Assembly: GCA_900208305.1 (NCBI GenBank)
Contig: OAPG01000016.1
Span: forward strand, 496,001 to 560,000
Direction of reading: 5' to 3'
DNA from: Melanopsichium pennsylvanicum
Lineage: Eukaryota; Basidiomycota; Ustilaginomycetes; Ustilaginales
DNA: 64,000 nt
Below, one piece after another: positions 1 to 11,155 of the stretch. Within the stretch, counting starts at the first letter, position 1; every line of letters begins with the position of its first letter. The position numbers were made by a program, and so were the translations under genes. The notes beneath the pieces are model-generated. The model made no database searches, was not told the DNA's origin, and worked only from the letters and a program-made list of their open reading frames with translations.

Positions 1-2986
1 CCTTGACCAGGTACGAAAAGCAATCGCGCATACGCTTCTTGCCTTCCTCGCTCTGTACGGTGCATTCAGCCAGACCGACGTTGTAAATGGAGGCCATGTC
101 GCTTGCATAGTACGGATCGACCGCCTTGGGATGCACTTCTGACTTGCATGCGAGCATGACAGTGCTGAGGTTGGCGACGGCGAAGTTTTCGAGCAGCTCG
201 GACATGCCTCGGAAGGAAACGATCTCTGAAGCGTCGTAGCATAGAATGACAGCGTCGATTTGAGGCAAGAATTTGGGCCAGGCAAACCGCTTGCTTGGAC
301 CATTGAGCAACACCGATGCATCGATTTCGAGCACTTCAATGGTTCTTTGCTCCTGGTGGACGACGCAGACTGTCGAATGCGACGTGACTTTCTCGGACAA
401 CACGTGCGGCTTGGAGAGGCCAAATTGTCGAAGACCCTTCTTGATCACGGTGGACTTGCCAGAGTGCGCATGGCCGACCACAGCGATGACAAAGCTGGCG
501 TGCGATTTGGGTTGCGCGTTGACCTGTTGCAGCAAACTGGCGCTGCTTCCGCTGCGGCTGCGACCTCCAACGCTTGGCCGACGATCGCCGCTGTCCGGGG
601 CTAGTCTCTCGCCGTTGCCGCCTTGGCTATCTCGTTCGCCCGCAGACGTTGCCGAGGGGCCTCGAGCGTTACCAAGTCCAGCTGCATTTCGGAAAGTGGA
701 CGTATTGGAGCTCAAGGACGACCCTCGGCGATCGATGTCCATGCTGTAAGTCTTGCGGCTGTCTTCTTGGTCCCTGCCAGACTTTGACTTGTATCGCGGC
801 TCAGCGAGGTCGAGCGGGAAAATCTCGTTGGATAAAAGCGATCTTGGTCTAGCTTTGGCTGGAGCTTGCATGGGAGCGCCTCCACGTAAAGTGCCGGGGG
901 GGCCGGGTACTGCGCCGACGGTGAAACCTCGCGGCCTACCCACGGAAGGCGCTTTGCTGGATGTGGAGTGAGACGGTGTCGCAGCTGCATGGGCCGATGA
1001 GCTGACAGGAGCGTTTGATCTTGCGCTCCTAGATGCAGCTTCAACAGCTTCCCGGTCCTTGCGCTGCAGCGAGTTGCTGCGTTGTCGAATTATGGGAATC
1101 GCAAGAGTTGACGCTGGGATTGCATCACCAACCTCTCTCGTCGCAGCTGTCATCCGTATCTCGGCTGGACTCGCGGCTGTCGCAGGTTGTGAAGCCATAT
1201 GTTTGTTCTGTTCGTCGGCCGAGGCAACTTCTCGCTCCAAGCTGTAGCTTTGTGAGCGTAGACTTCCACCACCACCAAAGACATCAGGCTCTTCTTGGGA
1301 GGACCGAGCCGAAACATGGTTGCGAATGGAGGTGCTGCGCACCGATCGTTCCGTGGCAGCAGCAGCGCCCGAGAGGCCAGGAGAGATGCGCGAGCCGGAC
1401 GATACGGTGGATGAGGCTGCAGAAGGCGGTGGAGGCAGAGGCGCTTGCGGAGTGGGGCGAGGTGGCGGCAGCTTAATGTTGCGGTGGGTGCGAGGATGGG
1501 AGCCTCCGGTGGGCGATTGGATGGCGAGATACGAAGACGCGGGAGCATGTCCTGGTGGCGCGGTGAAGCCGAGACCCGTAGGCGAGATGGGAGAGTCGCT
1601 CTGAAGAAGGGAGGCTGAGTTAGATCGAGAGGGGGAAGGTATCATACTTCCGGCGGTATTTGAATCTGTTGGACCGCTGCTTTGACTTGTGGATGCGCTC
1701 ATCTCAAATGAATCGGACTGATGGAGAAGTGCAAAACTGGGCGCATGTGCTTTGTCAGGACTTTCGAGTAGTTCACTATCTGGTAGCAACGGGCTGAACT
1801 CGAGCCAGGGTCGCGTGTCTTCGAAGGATGGTGGTCGGCCTGCGCCGTGCCGTGCGGCTGTTGCTCTATCGGCTCCTGACGGCGCTGTTGCTGGCTTGGA
1901 CGGCGTGACTAGCCGCGATTGCGCATCGTGGAAAGCATCTGATTTCGTGCCACTACGAACTTGATCGTGGGAATTCGACTCGGAGGCGATACGTGTGGTT
2001 TGCGACGAGGATGACGATGTTCTGGTGTGCGTCAGACGAGACGGCGCTTCGGGCGGTTGAGCCGAGGGTGTTGAATAATCGACAGCGGGAGTGAATACCT
2101 TTGCTGCGTCTTCATCGTCGGATGAATGCGTGAACGATGTGCCGACTTCCATGCCGCCGCCTGCACTCCGCCTCTTGCTGTTTCGCTTGCGCAGTTGCTC
2201 CTGCAACAGGCGACGACGCCTTCTCGCTTTCTCGGCATCCGTCTCCTTGCTTGTATCCGTCTGTCTACCCTTGCTGATGTCCATCTGAACATGCTCTTGA
2301 TGCTGGGATGCTGATGCTGCGGTAGAAGCTTGCGTTACAGAGGCTCTACGCGCAGGTGGAATTGCTTGACTAGCATCAGGCTCTTTAAAAGCCGCGTGGG
2401 CAGCAGAAGGATGCGAGACGGGCGGTTCGCTGCTCAAAGCTTTGGACGGTTGTTCCGAAGAGGACGAGGGTATTGGTGACTGGGTTTGTGAGGCGTTCTC
2501 AGCGGAAGTAGCTCTGATCGGTGGGCCTTGGGCTCTGAGGTGTGGACGCAACGTCTCGCCTCGAGCGGCGAGCTTTTCACTGCCGGATGAAACGATTCGA
2601 CTAGATGGGGAGGATGCGCCGGTGTTGATGCGTCGACCGGAGGAAGAACGGTCGAGCGCAGTTGAGCTCGAAGTGGGTGCATCAGCGGAGCCAGACTGAG
2701 AGTATTGCTTTATCAAGCGCTGCACTCCGCTGAGACCAGATCTTGAGCTTGACTCTGTTTGTTGTGATGAGGCAGCGTGGTGTGTTGAAGGCGAAGCCGA
2801 TGTTTCTCGTTGGAATGGATCATAACGAGATGCGGTGGACGCTGCAGACGAGGTGGATGAGGTTGTGATGGGTGGTGGTGGTGCTGGATCAGTGTTGATG
2901 GCAGACGAAGTGCTGTCCTTTCGTTGCCTCTCCCAAAAGGCAAATGCAGGCTTCTTCTTGCTCGCATGATTGACGGGATCCTCCAT
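1..2986 (-). CDS. P-loop GTPase-domain protein, possibly a RasGEF-type regulator (partial, C-terminus outside window)
   Basis: The reading frame is open without a stop from the ATG at 2984-2986 to the left edge, about 995 residues. Residues 1 to about 815 are low-complexity Ser/Pro/Ala-rich sequence with basic patches, including an Arg-rich stretch near residues 250-265. A Ras-like nucleotide-binding fold then begins: a P-loop GHAHSGKST at about residues 838-846, a LEIDAS strand, a CYDAS strand, and ACKSE where a Ras protein has NKxD, so the guanine-specificity motif is degenerate. Some basidiomycete RasGEF proteins, to my knowledge, have a long disordered N-terminus and a P-loop domain before the RasGEF domains; that region would lie beyond position 1, so the identification is inference. 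No intron is needed in the visible part. The start is the first ATG of the open frame and is followed by a Lys-rich N-terminus. Confidence 0.72.
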   Translation of the reverse strand, partial: MEDPVNHASKKKPAFAFWERQRKDSTSSAINTDPAPPPPITTSSTSSAASTASRYDPFQRETSASPSTHHAASSQQTESSSRSGLSGVQRLIKQYSQSGSADAPTSSSTALDRSSSGRRINTGASSPSSRIVSSGSEKLAARGETLRPHLRAQGPPIRATSAENASQTQSPIPSSSSEQPSKALSSEPPVSHPSAAHAAFKEPDASQAIPPARRASVTQASTAASASQHQEHVQMDISKGRQTDTSKETDAEKARRRRRLLQEQLRKRNSKRRSAGGGMEVGTSFTHSSDDEDAAKVFTPAVDYSTPSAQPPEAPSRLTHTRTSSSSSQTTRIASESNSHDQVRSGTKSDAFHDAQSRLVTPSKPATAPSGADRATAARHGAGRPPSFEDTRPWLEFSPLLPDSELLESPDKAHAPSFALLHQSDSFEMSASTSQSSGPTDSNTAGSMIPSPSRSNSASLLQSDSPISPTGLGFTAPPGHAPASSYLAIQSPTGGSHPRTHRNIKLPPPRPTPQAPLPPPPSAASSTVSSGSRISPGLSGAAAATERSVRSTSIRNHVSARSSQEEPDVFGGGGSLRSQSYSLEREVASADEQNKHMASQPATAASPAEIRMTAATREVGDAIPASTLAIPIIRQRSNSLQRKDREAVEAASRSARSNAPVSSSAHAAATPSHSTSSKAPSVGRPRGFTVGAVPGPPGTLRGGAPMQAPAKARPRSLLSNEIFPLDLAEPRYKSKSGRDQEDSRKTYSMDIDRRGSSLSSNTSTFRNAAGLGNARGPSATSAGERDSQGGNGERLAPDSGDRRPSVGGRSRSGSSASLLQQVNAQPKSHASFVIAVVGHAHSGKSTVIKKGLRQFGLSKPHVLSEKVTSHSTVCVVHQEQRTIEVLEIDASVLLNGPSKRFAWPKFLPQIDAVILCYDASEIVSFRGMSELLENFAVANLSTVMLACKSEVHPKAVDPYYASDMASIYNVGLAECTVQSEEGKKRMRDCFSYLVK

Positions 2987-3842
2987 GGCTGTGAGAGTTG
3001 TCGCCGCTGGGCGGTTCGTGTCCAGAGGTGAGGCTGAGCGATCAGGATCTGCAATGAAGGGTTTGAATGTGCGTGGTACAAGACGGTTTCAATGGTGGTA
3101 ATTGTGGTGCTGGGACCCACTGTGAGTTTATAGACGAAGCAGTGTGAGAGTTGACATGGGTCCGTGTCCTAGGTTTGCATGTTGTTGATGGGATGCTGAT
3201 GAAGCCAGTGTCGAGTTGGAAAGAAAATCGCAATCGGTAACTCATCCAGCGTTGAATGTATGCGGAGCGAGCGCGTTAGTGCACGCTGACGTGATGTTGC
3301 TCGTTGATCAAGGCGTTGAGGTGATTGGAAGTATGCAGTCCACAGGAGGGAGCAGGTCAAGCTTTAAGCGAAGGATGGATTAGCTGTGCGCTGTGAGAGG
3401 GTCGCACAAGATCTGAGCGTGCAGTCGTATTCGTGGCCTAGCGGTGGTGGAACCAAGCCAGAGAGGATGTCGAAGAAGCAAGTTGTTCAAGCGTTGGTGT
3501 CGTCAAGGGATGGCGGTCGGGTCAAGATTGCAACTGCGAGGGCGCAAAAGAAGGGCGGAATGTAAGAAGAGTGAGAGAGAAAGAGAAGGCCTTGTATGCG
3601 GTTGGTCGATTAGTAAGGTGGAGTGGTCGCAAAGAAGCAGCAGTAATATAACCTAGCAGAAGTGGGTCTAGTCCATCAGCCACAGGTGATTCGGGCTGCA
3701 CTGTACTGTAGTTTGAAAGCAACAAGTCAAAAGGATGTCAACTCGTCTATGTCTGGGAGGATCATGTAAGTATACAAAGAGCGAGCAAAGCAGACGCGGC
3801 TAGCGGAGATGTCGACTCAAGTCGCAAGCTGTCTCTCCACTC

Positions 3843-3862
3843 TGTGTGTGTGTGTGTGTGTG
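3843..3862. repeat. TG dinucleotide microsatellite
   Basis: Ten consecutive TG units, upstream of the P-loop protein gene. Confidence 0.95.
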
Positions 3863-4001
3863 TTGTACTTGCGTGGCTGTTCTGTACCTGTGTATCCCAA
3901 CAACCGTTGGCGTAGCTTGTTTTTGGCAGAGGACGACTGTATGAGCGTGCGCATGCGCGTACAGCTGTGTTGAAGAGGGTGTACGCCAAATTTAAAAGGA
4001 C

Positions 4002-4004
<3 letters not shown>

Positions 4005-4046
<42 letters not shown>
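4005..4046. repeat. 42-nt poly-A tract
   Basis: Uninterrupted A run in the divergent intergenic region. It could be a nucleosome-depleting tract or a retroposed tail; no target duplication was found around it. Confidence 0.95.
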
Positions 4047-4051
<5 letters not shown>

Positions 4052-4250
4052 GTGGGACAGTGGGACAGTAAATTTACAGTTGGGTTTCGGATCTCTTTGT
4101 GTACCTTTCTCGAAAAGGGAAGGGAAAGAACACACACGTGCCCGTACTGTTTTGTTCTGCTTGGGAGATGAGAATGAAAAAGAGAAATAGAGGAATTATT
4201 CCTACGCTTCTGTGACTTTTTGTCGTTGTGCTTGCCGTGCCAAAAGCAAC

Positions 4251-4285
4251 AACACAACACAACACAACGCAACGCAACGCAACAC
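4251..4285. repeat. Pentanucleotide repeat AAC(A/G)C
   Basis: Seven consecutive units, the first three and the last AACAC and the middle three AACGC. Confidence 0.9.
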
Positions 4286-6366
4286 AACCCTCTGGGTAAT
4301 GTACTGTGGCTGCGCCGCATGTCGCTGTCAACGCTCCTTGATGGCACACACTCTCTCCACATTCAATTGAACGACGTGAGATGAGCCTTTCCTCTTTGCA
4401 ACCAAAGCTCCATCCTTCTGCAAGCGTTTGTTGTCGGGCATGAGCAAATAAGCATTTCAGACCCTGCGAAGCATGCAACCGCGTCCTCGCTTGCTTCTCT
4501 GCAGTATATACAGTAAATTTGCAACCCTCTCCGCCCCCCCCGACCACCTTTCTTTCTTTTTCCCTCTAGTCCGAATCGCATCAACGCCTCTAATGCCAAA
4601 GAGAGGAGCTCTCGCCATTCAGGGGTTCAATTCATACCTTCGGTTGACGCGAGCTTAGATTTCCGTTTACAATAATTTACACAGACACATGAGAGTTGGT
4701 CCATTGGTTTCGTGGTCCCTGCCAGCGCCGTCGTTGTGAAACTTTGGGAAAGAGTAAAAGCAGATCGGGTTTGGTCCGACCGATTTCACACTACAAATTC
4801 TCACCTTGCTGCCTTGCCTTGGCTGGCCCACTCATAGTCACAGAGTGCACTCGCCTCGTCAACGCTCATTCAGCAGTATAGTAATTGAAAAGTTATCCTT
4901 AGTTTCGGCAGCCGACCCCGCATACCAGAAAGTATGGCTTGCAAGCCTCTTTTTCTCACAGCCGCGGTATCCGACACCAAAGTACTATGGTACTGTACAC
5001 TCCTGAGTGTGAGACCCGAAACACGAGTCTGAAGATCCAACCGGAAAAGAGTAGAGTCTGAGTGTCGTGTTATCATTTGCCACGCCTGTCCAGCGCCATT
5101 CACGCTTGAAGACCAGAGAGATCCGACAGCAAAAACTTATTGTACCCTACACTTTGAGCGCATGCTGTAAAATCGCTGCATGACTGTAACGCTCAAGTCG
5201 CAATCTCTTGCGCTCGAGCGCAACATCGCGGCCAGTGCATTGCAAGCGACTTTTTGTAGACGTGCAAGGTCAGAATTGACAGCACTTTAGAGGAGTGACC
5301 TCGTTCGGCGGGTCCAGAATCTGGTCTCAGCGTAAATAGCACACGATCGCGATACCGGTATCCTGTGCAGTACCCAAAGCAAAAGCTAGAACGACGTGCA
5401 ATCGGCGCGGGCGGCATGGCAGCACCGCTCTGGACGCGAAAAGAGAGCAGTCAACATACCTTCTTACACTCTTCAGTGTCACTTCCCTTGCATCGGTGCC
5501 GCAAGACTCAGGCTCAATTGCTCTCACGCGGCACCCGATTGAATTGGATTGTAGTTTTTTTTGTAATCGAGATTAGAGACCAGCCTTTTCTCAATGAAAA
5601 TGCCGATTTGAAAATCTGTATATGTCACGTGCAAAGATTTGGTTGAATTAATCGATTGCTGCTTCGGATCGGTCGAATCGGATTTGGAGCACCTGGTCAC
5701 CCTTTTTCCTTCAAATCAGTGAAATCGGCGGATCAGCAGCCATCCAAATGCAGATTTCAAAAGGACCCAAATCACTAAAGGGAATTTGCTTCCGGATCTC
5801 GCGTTTGGCCGTTACCTGCTGTGCCTTCTGTGAAATCACAAAAACACCCCGCGATCGGGCGCTCTCGAAGCCTCTGAATCCAGTGATCCCGCCTCTTCCC
5901 TTCTTAGCCTCCTCCCACTCATCGTTACCTCGTTAGGTTCTTCTTCGGGATTGCCTACATCTTTTGTCGCCTTGGTCGCTTCTTGGCTCTCAATCCCATC
6001 CGCCAAACGTCTCATCCGATCCATCGCTTTTTCTCGGCGGCAATACGTCGCGCCTCTCTCTATCTCTGTCTCTCTCTCGTCTCTCTGACAAAGTCGCGTC
6101 ACTCACCGAGTCGTTGGTTTTGTCAAGGATTGCCCAGGGTTGATCAGTGAAACCCTTGCCGAACCATCTCATCTCCGACAGCTTGATCGCAACTCGCATC
6201 AAGTGCTGAATTCTACTTATTTTCAGCGTTTTGCGCATCCATTATCGACCACTTTCAGCCGGAAATCGACGTGTTCACACGCGACATCCGTCACGCGTCG
6301 GATCTAGCCTAAACTTCTTCTCTCTTGTTCTCACACTCTTTACGAATACCTACAAACTACCACGCA

Positions 6367-8121
6367 ATGTCCAGCGAAGCCACTGCACCCGTCACTGCAG
6401 CTGCTGCTGCTCCCGCGTCGGTCGGATCCGCCGACCAGACTGCACCTCCATCGGATTTCGAAGCGTCCATTCTTGGAAACAAGGATATTACTGCTTCTGA
6501 AGCCGTCGTTGAGCAACAACAACAACAAGAACCACAACAATCACAACATCAACAAACTTCTGAACCCGACAATTCTGCCCCTACAGACACCACCGAACAG
6601 GATGCTGCCGCTGTAGCTGCTGCCGCCGCCGCCGCTGCTGCTGCTGCTGCTGCCGACGCGTCTAGCGCTGCTCAGACCATCACCGAACTGGCCACTGCCG
6701 CTACCAACGCGGCCAATAGCGTGTCCGGCGAGGTCTCTACGACCGAACAGCCTATCGCTGAAGCTGCTTCTTCTGCCACGCAACATCCAGACCAAGCTGC
6801 TATCGCGCAAAACGCATCTGCTGCTAACACGATCAATGATGCTGACAAGGCTCAAGTTGTAGCTGAGGTTACGACTGGCGAGCCTAATGCCGAAGCAAGA
6901 ACTTCCGCAACTGAGCAAGACGGCGTGACCGCTCCTGCTGCTGCCGCTGCTGCGGAAGAGACTACATTCGGCCTTCCCCGTAGCATCGAGTCCGAGCTGC
7001 GTGACATTTACTCTGTCTCGAGCGCCATTGCGAACTTCTGTGTCGCCCACGTTAATCAGGTTAACGTCCCCACGCCCCAAAAAGTGCGCACCATCATTCA
7101 AAAGGCTCTCAAGCTTACCTCTTCGCTCAGTATGCTGCTCGCACAGCCCGAGGTCGCTCTTCGCCAGCTCGACGCCGACGAGCACGGCAAGCGTCCCGCC
7201 GAGTCCAAGCTCGACTCTGCGCGCAAGCGTCAACGCTCTTCGGACTGGGATGGTAACAAGGTGGGGCCTGGTACCCCTGGTCTTCCCATGGCTCCCTACA
7301 CTCCCAACTCTGGACTTCGTGTGTTCCCTGATGGCTCGCTTCCAACTTCGTTCCCCTCGGCTGGGTTTGACGGCGATGGCAAGGGTCCGCAGTATAAGAA
7401 GCGCAGTCGTGCTCCTGCGCCTGGTTCCTGCCAAGCTTGCGGTACTAGCGAGACGCCAGAATGGCGAAGAGGTCCCGATGGCGCGCGTACGCTGTGCAAC
7501 GCTTGCGGTTTGCACTACGCCAAGCTCGTTCGCAAGCGCATGCAGCAGGAGGGTGTGGAAGAGCCTTCTCCCAGTCATGCACAAGCTCAGGTCAGCTTGG
7601 TGAGCTTGGAGGAACTTCGCGCTTCGACCAAGAGTGCCGAAGCGGCTGCGGCTGCCGGTTTGACCTCGTCAGGTTCGTCTAGCTCTCTCAATGGTACTCC
7701 TATCAAGGGTGGCCGTAGTGGTGGTGGTGGTGGTGGTGATGCATGGAATACTCCGAGTAAGCCACCCCGTGTGCCTTCTAGCCTGAGCACGAGTGTTCTT
7801 GCTTCCAGCTTTGATGCAAGTAATGAAAAGCAGCAAGAGCACCAGCATCAGAATAGCAATGGTGACGAGATGGCTCCTCCTCCGCCTGCGCCAGAGACGA
7901 GTGCGGCTCAAACTTCAGGGATTGTTGAGCCCGGCCCAACTCCCGCTATTGCTGAGGCTCAGCAACATGAACAACAGCAGCAGCCGGAGCAACAGGAAAT
8001 TCCGGATTCGGTAATTGCTCCTGAACTTGCTAACGAATCGGTTCCAGCTACAATCACAGCTACGGCTGCTGCTAGTGTCGGTGCGGCGGGTGATGAAAGG
8101 CCGATGGAGACCGATCAATAG
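6367..8121 (+). CDS. GATA-type zinc finger transcription factor, NsdD-like
   Basis: Predicted 584-residue nuclear DNA-binding regulator. The GATA finger is C355-x2-C358-x18-C377-x2-C380 with [15 protein letters not shown] and [11 protein letters not shown], the form found in the NsdD/SUB-1 group, which controls sexual development in ascomycetes. About 150 residues upstream (residues 203-260) lies a helical block beginning [13 protein letters not shown], which also resembles a region preceding the finger in NsdD proteins. The N-terminus is rich in Ala and Gln, with poly-Ala near residues 80-97. The C-terminus is Ser/Gly/Gln-rich and disordered. The start at 6367 was chosen over the in-frame ATG at 6325 because MSSEAT matches a normal hydrophilic N-terminus and follows a CACGCA context. 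No intron is needed. The role in smut mating or development is inference. Confidence 0.88.
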   Translation: MSSEATAPVTAAAAAPASVGSADQTAPPSDFEASILGNKDITASEAVVEQQQQQEPQQSQHQQTSEPDNSAPTDTTEQDAAAVAAAAAAAAAAAAADASSAAQTITELATAATNAANSVSGEVSTTEQPIAEAASSATQHPDQAAIAQNASAANTINDADKAQVVAEVTTGEPNAEARTSATEQDGVTAPAAAAAAEETTFGLPRSIESELRDIYSVSSAIANFCVAHVNQVNVPTPQKVRTIIQKALKLTSSLSMLLAQPEVALRQLDADEHGKRPAESKLDSARKRQRSSDWDGNKVGPGTPGLPMAPYTPNSGLRVFPDGSLPTSFPSAGFDGDGKGPQYKKRSRAPAPGSCQACGTSETPEWRRGPDGARTLCNACGLHYAKLVRKRMQQEGVEEPSPSHAQAQVSLVSLEELRASTKSAEAAAAAGLTSSGSSSSLNGTPIKGGRSGGGGGGDAWNTPSKPPRVPSSLSTSVLASSFDASNEKQQEHQHQNSNGDEMAPPPPAPETSAAQTSGIVEPGPTPAIAEAQQHEQQQQPEQQEIPDSVIAPELANESVPATITATAAASVGAAGDERPMETDQ

Positions 8122-8670
8122 ACGTGAAGAAGGGTATGACAGGAGAGGTTGGCTTAACGATGGTTCTTCTAGCCTTTCGGTACTTGTTTTTTGTTTTTTT
8201 GTTTTTTTTTTTTTTTGTTTTTTGTGTTAGGGAATGCCTTTAATTTTTATTTATTTATTTATTTATCTTTTGTGTTTGTTTTTGTTTTGTGATTTGTATG
8301 TCACTATGTTATATAATCACGAATACAGGTATGTCCAGTTTTTTCTTATTTTACAGTAGATGTAGAGTGATATTTTTTGATGATGCTAATTGGATAACGT
8401 TTCTTTAAAGGGGGAGATGCCAGGTTGCGCATGATGAAGAAAATAAAAGAAAAGGAAAAAAAAAATCAAGATTGCGGTGCAAGGTGTAAAAAGCATAGCT
8501 AGAAAAAATGATTTCAGAGGTGAAGAATGCGATGTTTTTGGGTGAGATGGTAGAGTATAAATTGATATTTTTTTTCTTCTTCTTTGGTTCTTTCGGTTTA
8601 CTACTAGATGAGGAAAAAATGTGTTAAGAAAATAGTGGTTCTCAAAATGAAAAGGGTAAGGTGCGGTTAA
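8122..8670. other. AT-rich intergenic region between convergent genes
   Basis: Holds T-rich runs (about 8185-8225), an ATTT repeat near 8245-8265, and likely the 3' UTRs and polyadenylation signals of the convergent GATA and SDR genes. No gene seen. Confidence 0.7.
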
Positions 8671-9639
8671 TTAAGGCTTCCAATCGTATTTAGGTTGCCA
8701 ACCAAGAACCTTTTTAGCTTTTTCGTTACTAAGCACAGTGACGTTGGGATCATCGTTCAAAGGTTTGTAAGGTACATCTGGGAACACTTGTTGTACCAAA
8801 TCCTTTGATGATGTTTTCATGACCGTATTGTTGTTAGCAATAATAAATGCGTGATGACCTTTCAAATCTTTTTTCTCCAGTGCCAATTTGATAGCTTCTG
8901 CACCATCTCTAGCATCAATATAACCCCAACAGTTCCAGTATCTTTTCTTGACATCATCTTGCCATGATTCAAAAGTTGCATATTCCTCCTCTAACATGAC
9001 ATTTGAAAATCTCATACTGACGATTTTCATTTCACCACCCGTGGGATTACGATGCGATTGTTTTGACCAACGACAAAATTGTTCTGCCAAAGTTTCACCC
9101 ACAAGTTTCGAAAGCGAATACGCACTTTCTGGTAAGAGCGGCGATTCCTCGGTAATGGGCAAGGAACTAGGTTGAATATCTAATGGGATACCAATCAAAG
9201 TTTCGCTACTAGCAAGCACTAGATTTGTAATACCAAGCTTTCGTGCTGCTTCCAGAACGTTGTACGTAGAAGAAACATTGGTGTTGAACTGTTTCGAAGA
9301 CGAACTCTGACCAGGACTAGGCATAGCCGCAAGGTGAACTATGGCGTCAATTCCTTTATAGGCCATATCTACCTCCATGAGTGCTTCGAGCACTTGACCC
9401 ATATCGCTAAGGTCGATCTCTACAAGTCGATAAGCACCACCAATTCCGGTTTTGCCATCTTCAGAGGCGGTTTTGGGTCGAACTCGATCAAAGTTGATAA
9501 CTTCGTACCCGGAAGCCGCAAGGTGTGCAACGGTGGCTCGTCCAAGTTTACCACTTCCGCCAGTAACGACGACGCGTGGCTTGACGCATCTAGTAGATTC
9601 ACCAAGCGCAAGGGGGACAATTTGATTCGTAGAGGACAT
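8671..9639 (-). CDS. NAD(P)-dependent epimerase/dehydratase, extended SDR family
   Basis: 322 residues. A Rossmann dinucleotide-binding motif TGGSGKLG lies at residues 26-33 after a short N-terminal extension. The downstream acidic residue D51 in NFDR suggests NAD preference. The extended-SDR catalytic set is present: SSE near S144-S145, Y174 and K178 in YSLSK, with the HLAAMP strand at 102-107. The C-terminus ends in an LGWQPKYDW substrate-domain motif typical of UDP-glucose 4-epimerase-like and uronate-dehydrogenase-like enzymes. The substrate, presumably a sugar or sugar nucleotide, cannot be told from the sequence. The codon usage is more AT-rich than that of the neighbouring genes, which may reflect low expression or transfer. 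Cytosolic, since no signal or membrane segment is seen. Confidence 0.85.
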   Translation of the reverse strand: MSSTNQIVPLALGESTRCVKPRVVVTGGSGKLGRATVAHLAASGYEVINFDRVRPKTASEDGKTGIGGAYRLVEIDLSDMGQVLEALMEVDMAYKGIDAIVHLAAMPSPGQSSSSKQFNTNVSSTYNVLEAARKLGITNLVLASSETLIGIPLDIQPSSLPITEESPLLPESAYSLSKLVGETLAEQFCRWSKQSHRNPTGGEMKIVSMRFSNVMLEEEYATFESWQDDVKKRYWNCWGYIDARDGAEAIKLALEKKDLKGHHAFIIANNNTVMKTSSKDLVQQVFPDVPYKPLNDDPNVTVLSNEKAKKVLGWQPKYDWKP

Positions 9640-10716
9640 TTTGATGATGAAGCGATGGATCGTATCAAGTGTGATGGAACAATGTTAAAACCAAATTAGA
9701 AAGTGTGGAGTACTTATAGAATTGCAGCGTCAACACTACGTCGACCCGTCTCTGTGGCACACGAGAAGATGTTCAAGATAAAAAAAATATGTAAGAGAGG
9801 AGACTCGCATGAAGACCGCCAGTGGACCGGGAACCTTGGCAAAACAAACACCCCAACAGTAACTTACTCTGCTCCAGATTCATGGATGGCACGAGGCGGC
9901 GCATCACAACATGCACGAGGCTCAAAACACCCAAAGTGGAATTAGAGTAGGTGACTATGACGGCAAACTGAAGGGGGGGAACGATTCCTGAATAGATTGC
10001 CGAAGCTGAAGGTTTCACGAACTTTCACACACATAATTAACGGTACAGATTGGGATTGTGTCTTTTCCGAGGAAGCAAGTGGAAGCAATTCGAGTATTGG
10101 TCGGAGCGATGGTCACCATGACTGCATTGTGAATGTTTGTGGAGAGTCGCCGGTCTGAAACGGATGACACCGCTCTTGCCCTGTACAGTCTATGTGGAGA
10201 ACAAGTAGGCGTCAAGGCGTAAGAAAATGGGCAGAAAAGAGTAACGTCATTTTGCGCACTCCTGACAAAGCGTTTGCCGAGAGTTACAGTATAAGGCCCA
10301 TACCAACTTGAGGCGGACAAATTTGATTGATTTGAAAAAACAAAATTAATCGGGATCTAACATAAAATTCCAAAAGAAATAAAATCAGGGTTGAGAGTGG
10401 CCAATCACCCAATGAGACCACCATCAGACACTATATTGGTAGTTGGACAAAACACAGATCTTTTATCATACTGTCACCGATTAAGGATGTTCTCCTGTTG
10501 AGACTCAAAGCCCCAACCATCCATTGAGCTCTATTGTCTCTTCAGATTACAGTTCCCCATGTATTATGTGTCCTGTGAGAGATCTGCATACAAGAGCAAT
10601 GTGAGATTAAGAGCTTGACAAAACCAGAATGCATCTCCAGGCTCAAAACAAACCAGCTGTTTTTGCTGGTGTGCTGGCAGTCATTGTGTTGATTTCTGTC
10701 TATGCAAGTGAGTGAG
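9640..10716. other. Intergenic region ending at the retrotransposon insertion; short signal-peptide-like ORF at its edge
   Basis: The first 200 bp are presumably the SDR promoter. No recognisable gene follows until an ATG at 10629, whose 28 codons read like a secretion signal: a polar start, a hydrophobic core VFAGVLAVIVLISV, then YAS. A consensus donor GTGAGT lies at 10708-10713 and a TGA at 10713-10715. The retrotransposon begins two bases later. This could be exon 1 of a secreted-protein gene broken by the insertion; see findings. Confidence 0.45.
10712..10716. repeat. Target site duplication GTGAG (left copy)
   Basis: Five bases directly before the left LTR. The identical GTGAG follows the right LTR at 18328-18332. 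A 5-bp duplication is usual for Ty3/gypsy integrases. Confidence 0.92.
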
Positions 10717-11146
10717 TGTTAAGGCTGTAGGGTCTAGATACCGCGGGCGGCTACAGCCGGGATGGAGGCTACGGGTACGGAGAGGTCGTAGGCGGGGCAA
10801 CACAGGCGGTCGGGGGTCAGAGCACACTACTGCGTTGCTATAGAGCTAACTAAGTAATACATGCGACGAGGTCCGGAGGCAACCTCATGTCAGGCGGGGG
10901 CGGGGTGGTAAGGTACAGGAACTATCGGTCACTTCCCACCGCGGCGTTACAATGTTAGGTTGCCGACGGTCGTATCCTACGTACGGAGGGGCCAGCCGCG
11001 GTTGGGCGGTAGGAGGATCATGTCAGGCCGACCGCTCCGCTGCGAGGGGTCCGGAGAGGGTCGGTCGGGGCCCGATCACGACGATCGCTCAATCGGGAGG
11101 GAGGCCGAGCACCCCCTCTTTGGACTCCGGTTGGTAGGCACTAACA
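10717..11146 (-). repeat. 3' LTR of the chromovirus (left copy)
   Basis: 430 bp, TG...CA ends (TGTTAAGG...CACTAACA on the plus strand). Differs from the right copy by four transitions. In the plus orientation it sits upstream of the antisense gene's TATA box and could contribute to its transcription. Confidence 0.95.
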
Positions 11147-11155
11147 TTACCCCCC
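11147..11155 (-). promoter_or_regulatory. Polypurine tract (plus-strand primer site)
   Basis: On the element's sense strand GGGGGGTAA abuts the 3' LTR. A purine run at this place is the usual primer for plus-strand synthesis. It is short, so the call rests on position. Confidence 0.6.

Larger units (their letters stand above)
2987..6366. other. Long intergenic region between divergent genes, rich in simple repeats
   Basis: About 3.4 kb separates the divergent starts of the P-loop protein and the GATA factor. I see no convincing gene. It holds a TG microsatellite, a 42-nt poly-A run, an AACAC-type pentamer repeat, copies of an ACAGTAAATTTAC motif (4065-4080 and 4511-4520), and a pyrimidine-rich leader (about 6050-6360) typical of a 5' UTR before the GATA gene. 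The open frames here of up to 181 codons contain poly-F or poly-TH translations of the simple repeats and are not genes. Confidence 0.7.

Noticed and set aside
3817..4547. Open frames of up to 181 codons on the minus strand
   Set aside because: They translate poly-A, TG and pentamer repeats and have no domain or conserved composition.
6541..7584. 347-codon open frame on the minus strand
   Set aside because: It lies antisense to the GATA gene and reads Ser/Arg-rich translations of its biased codons.
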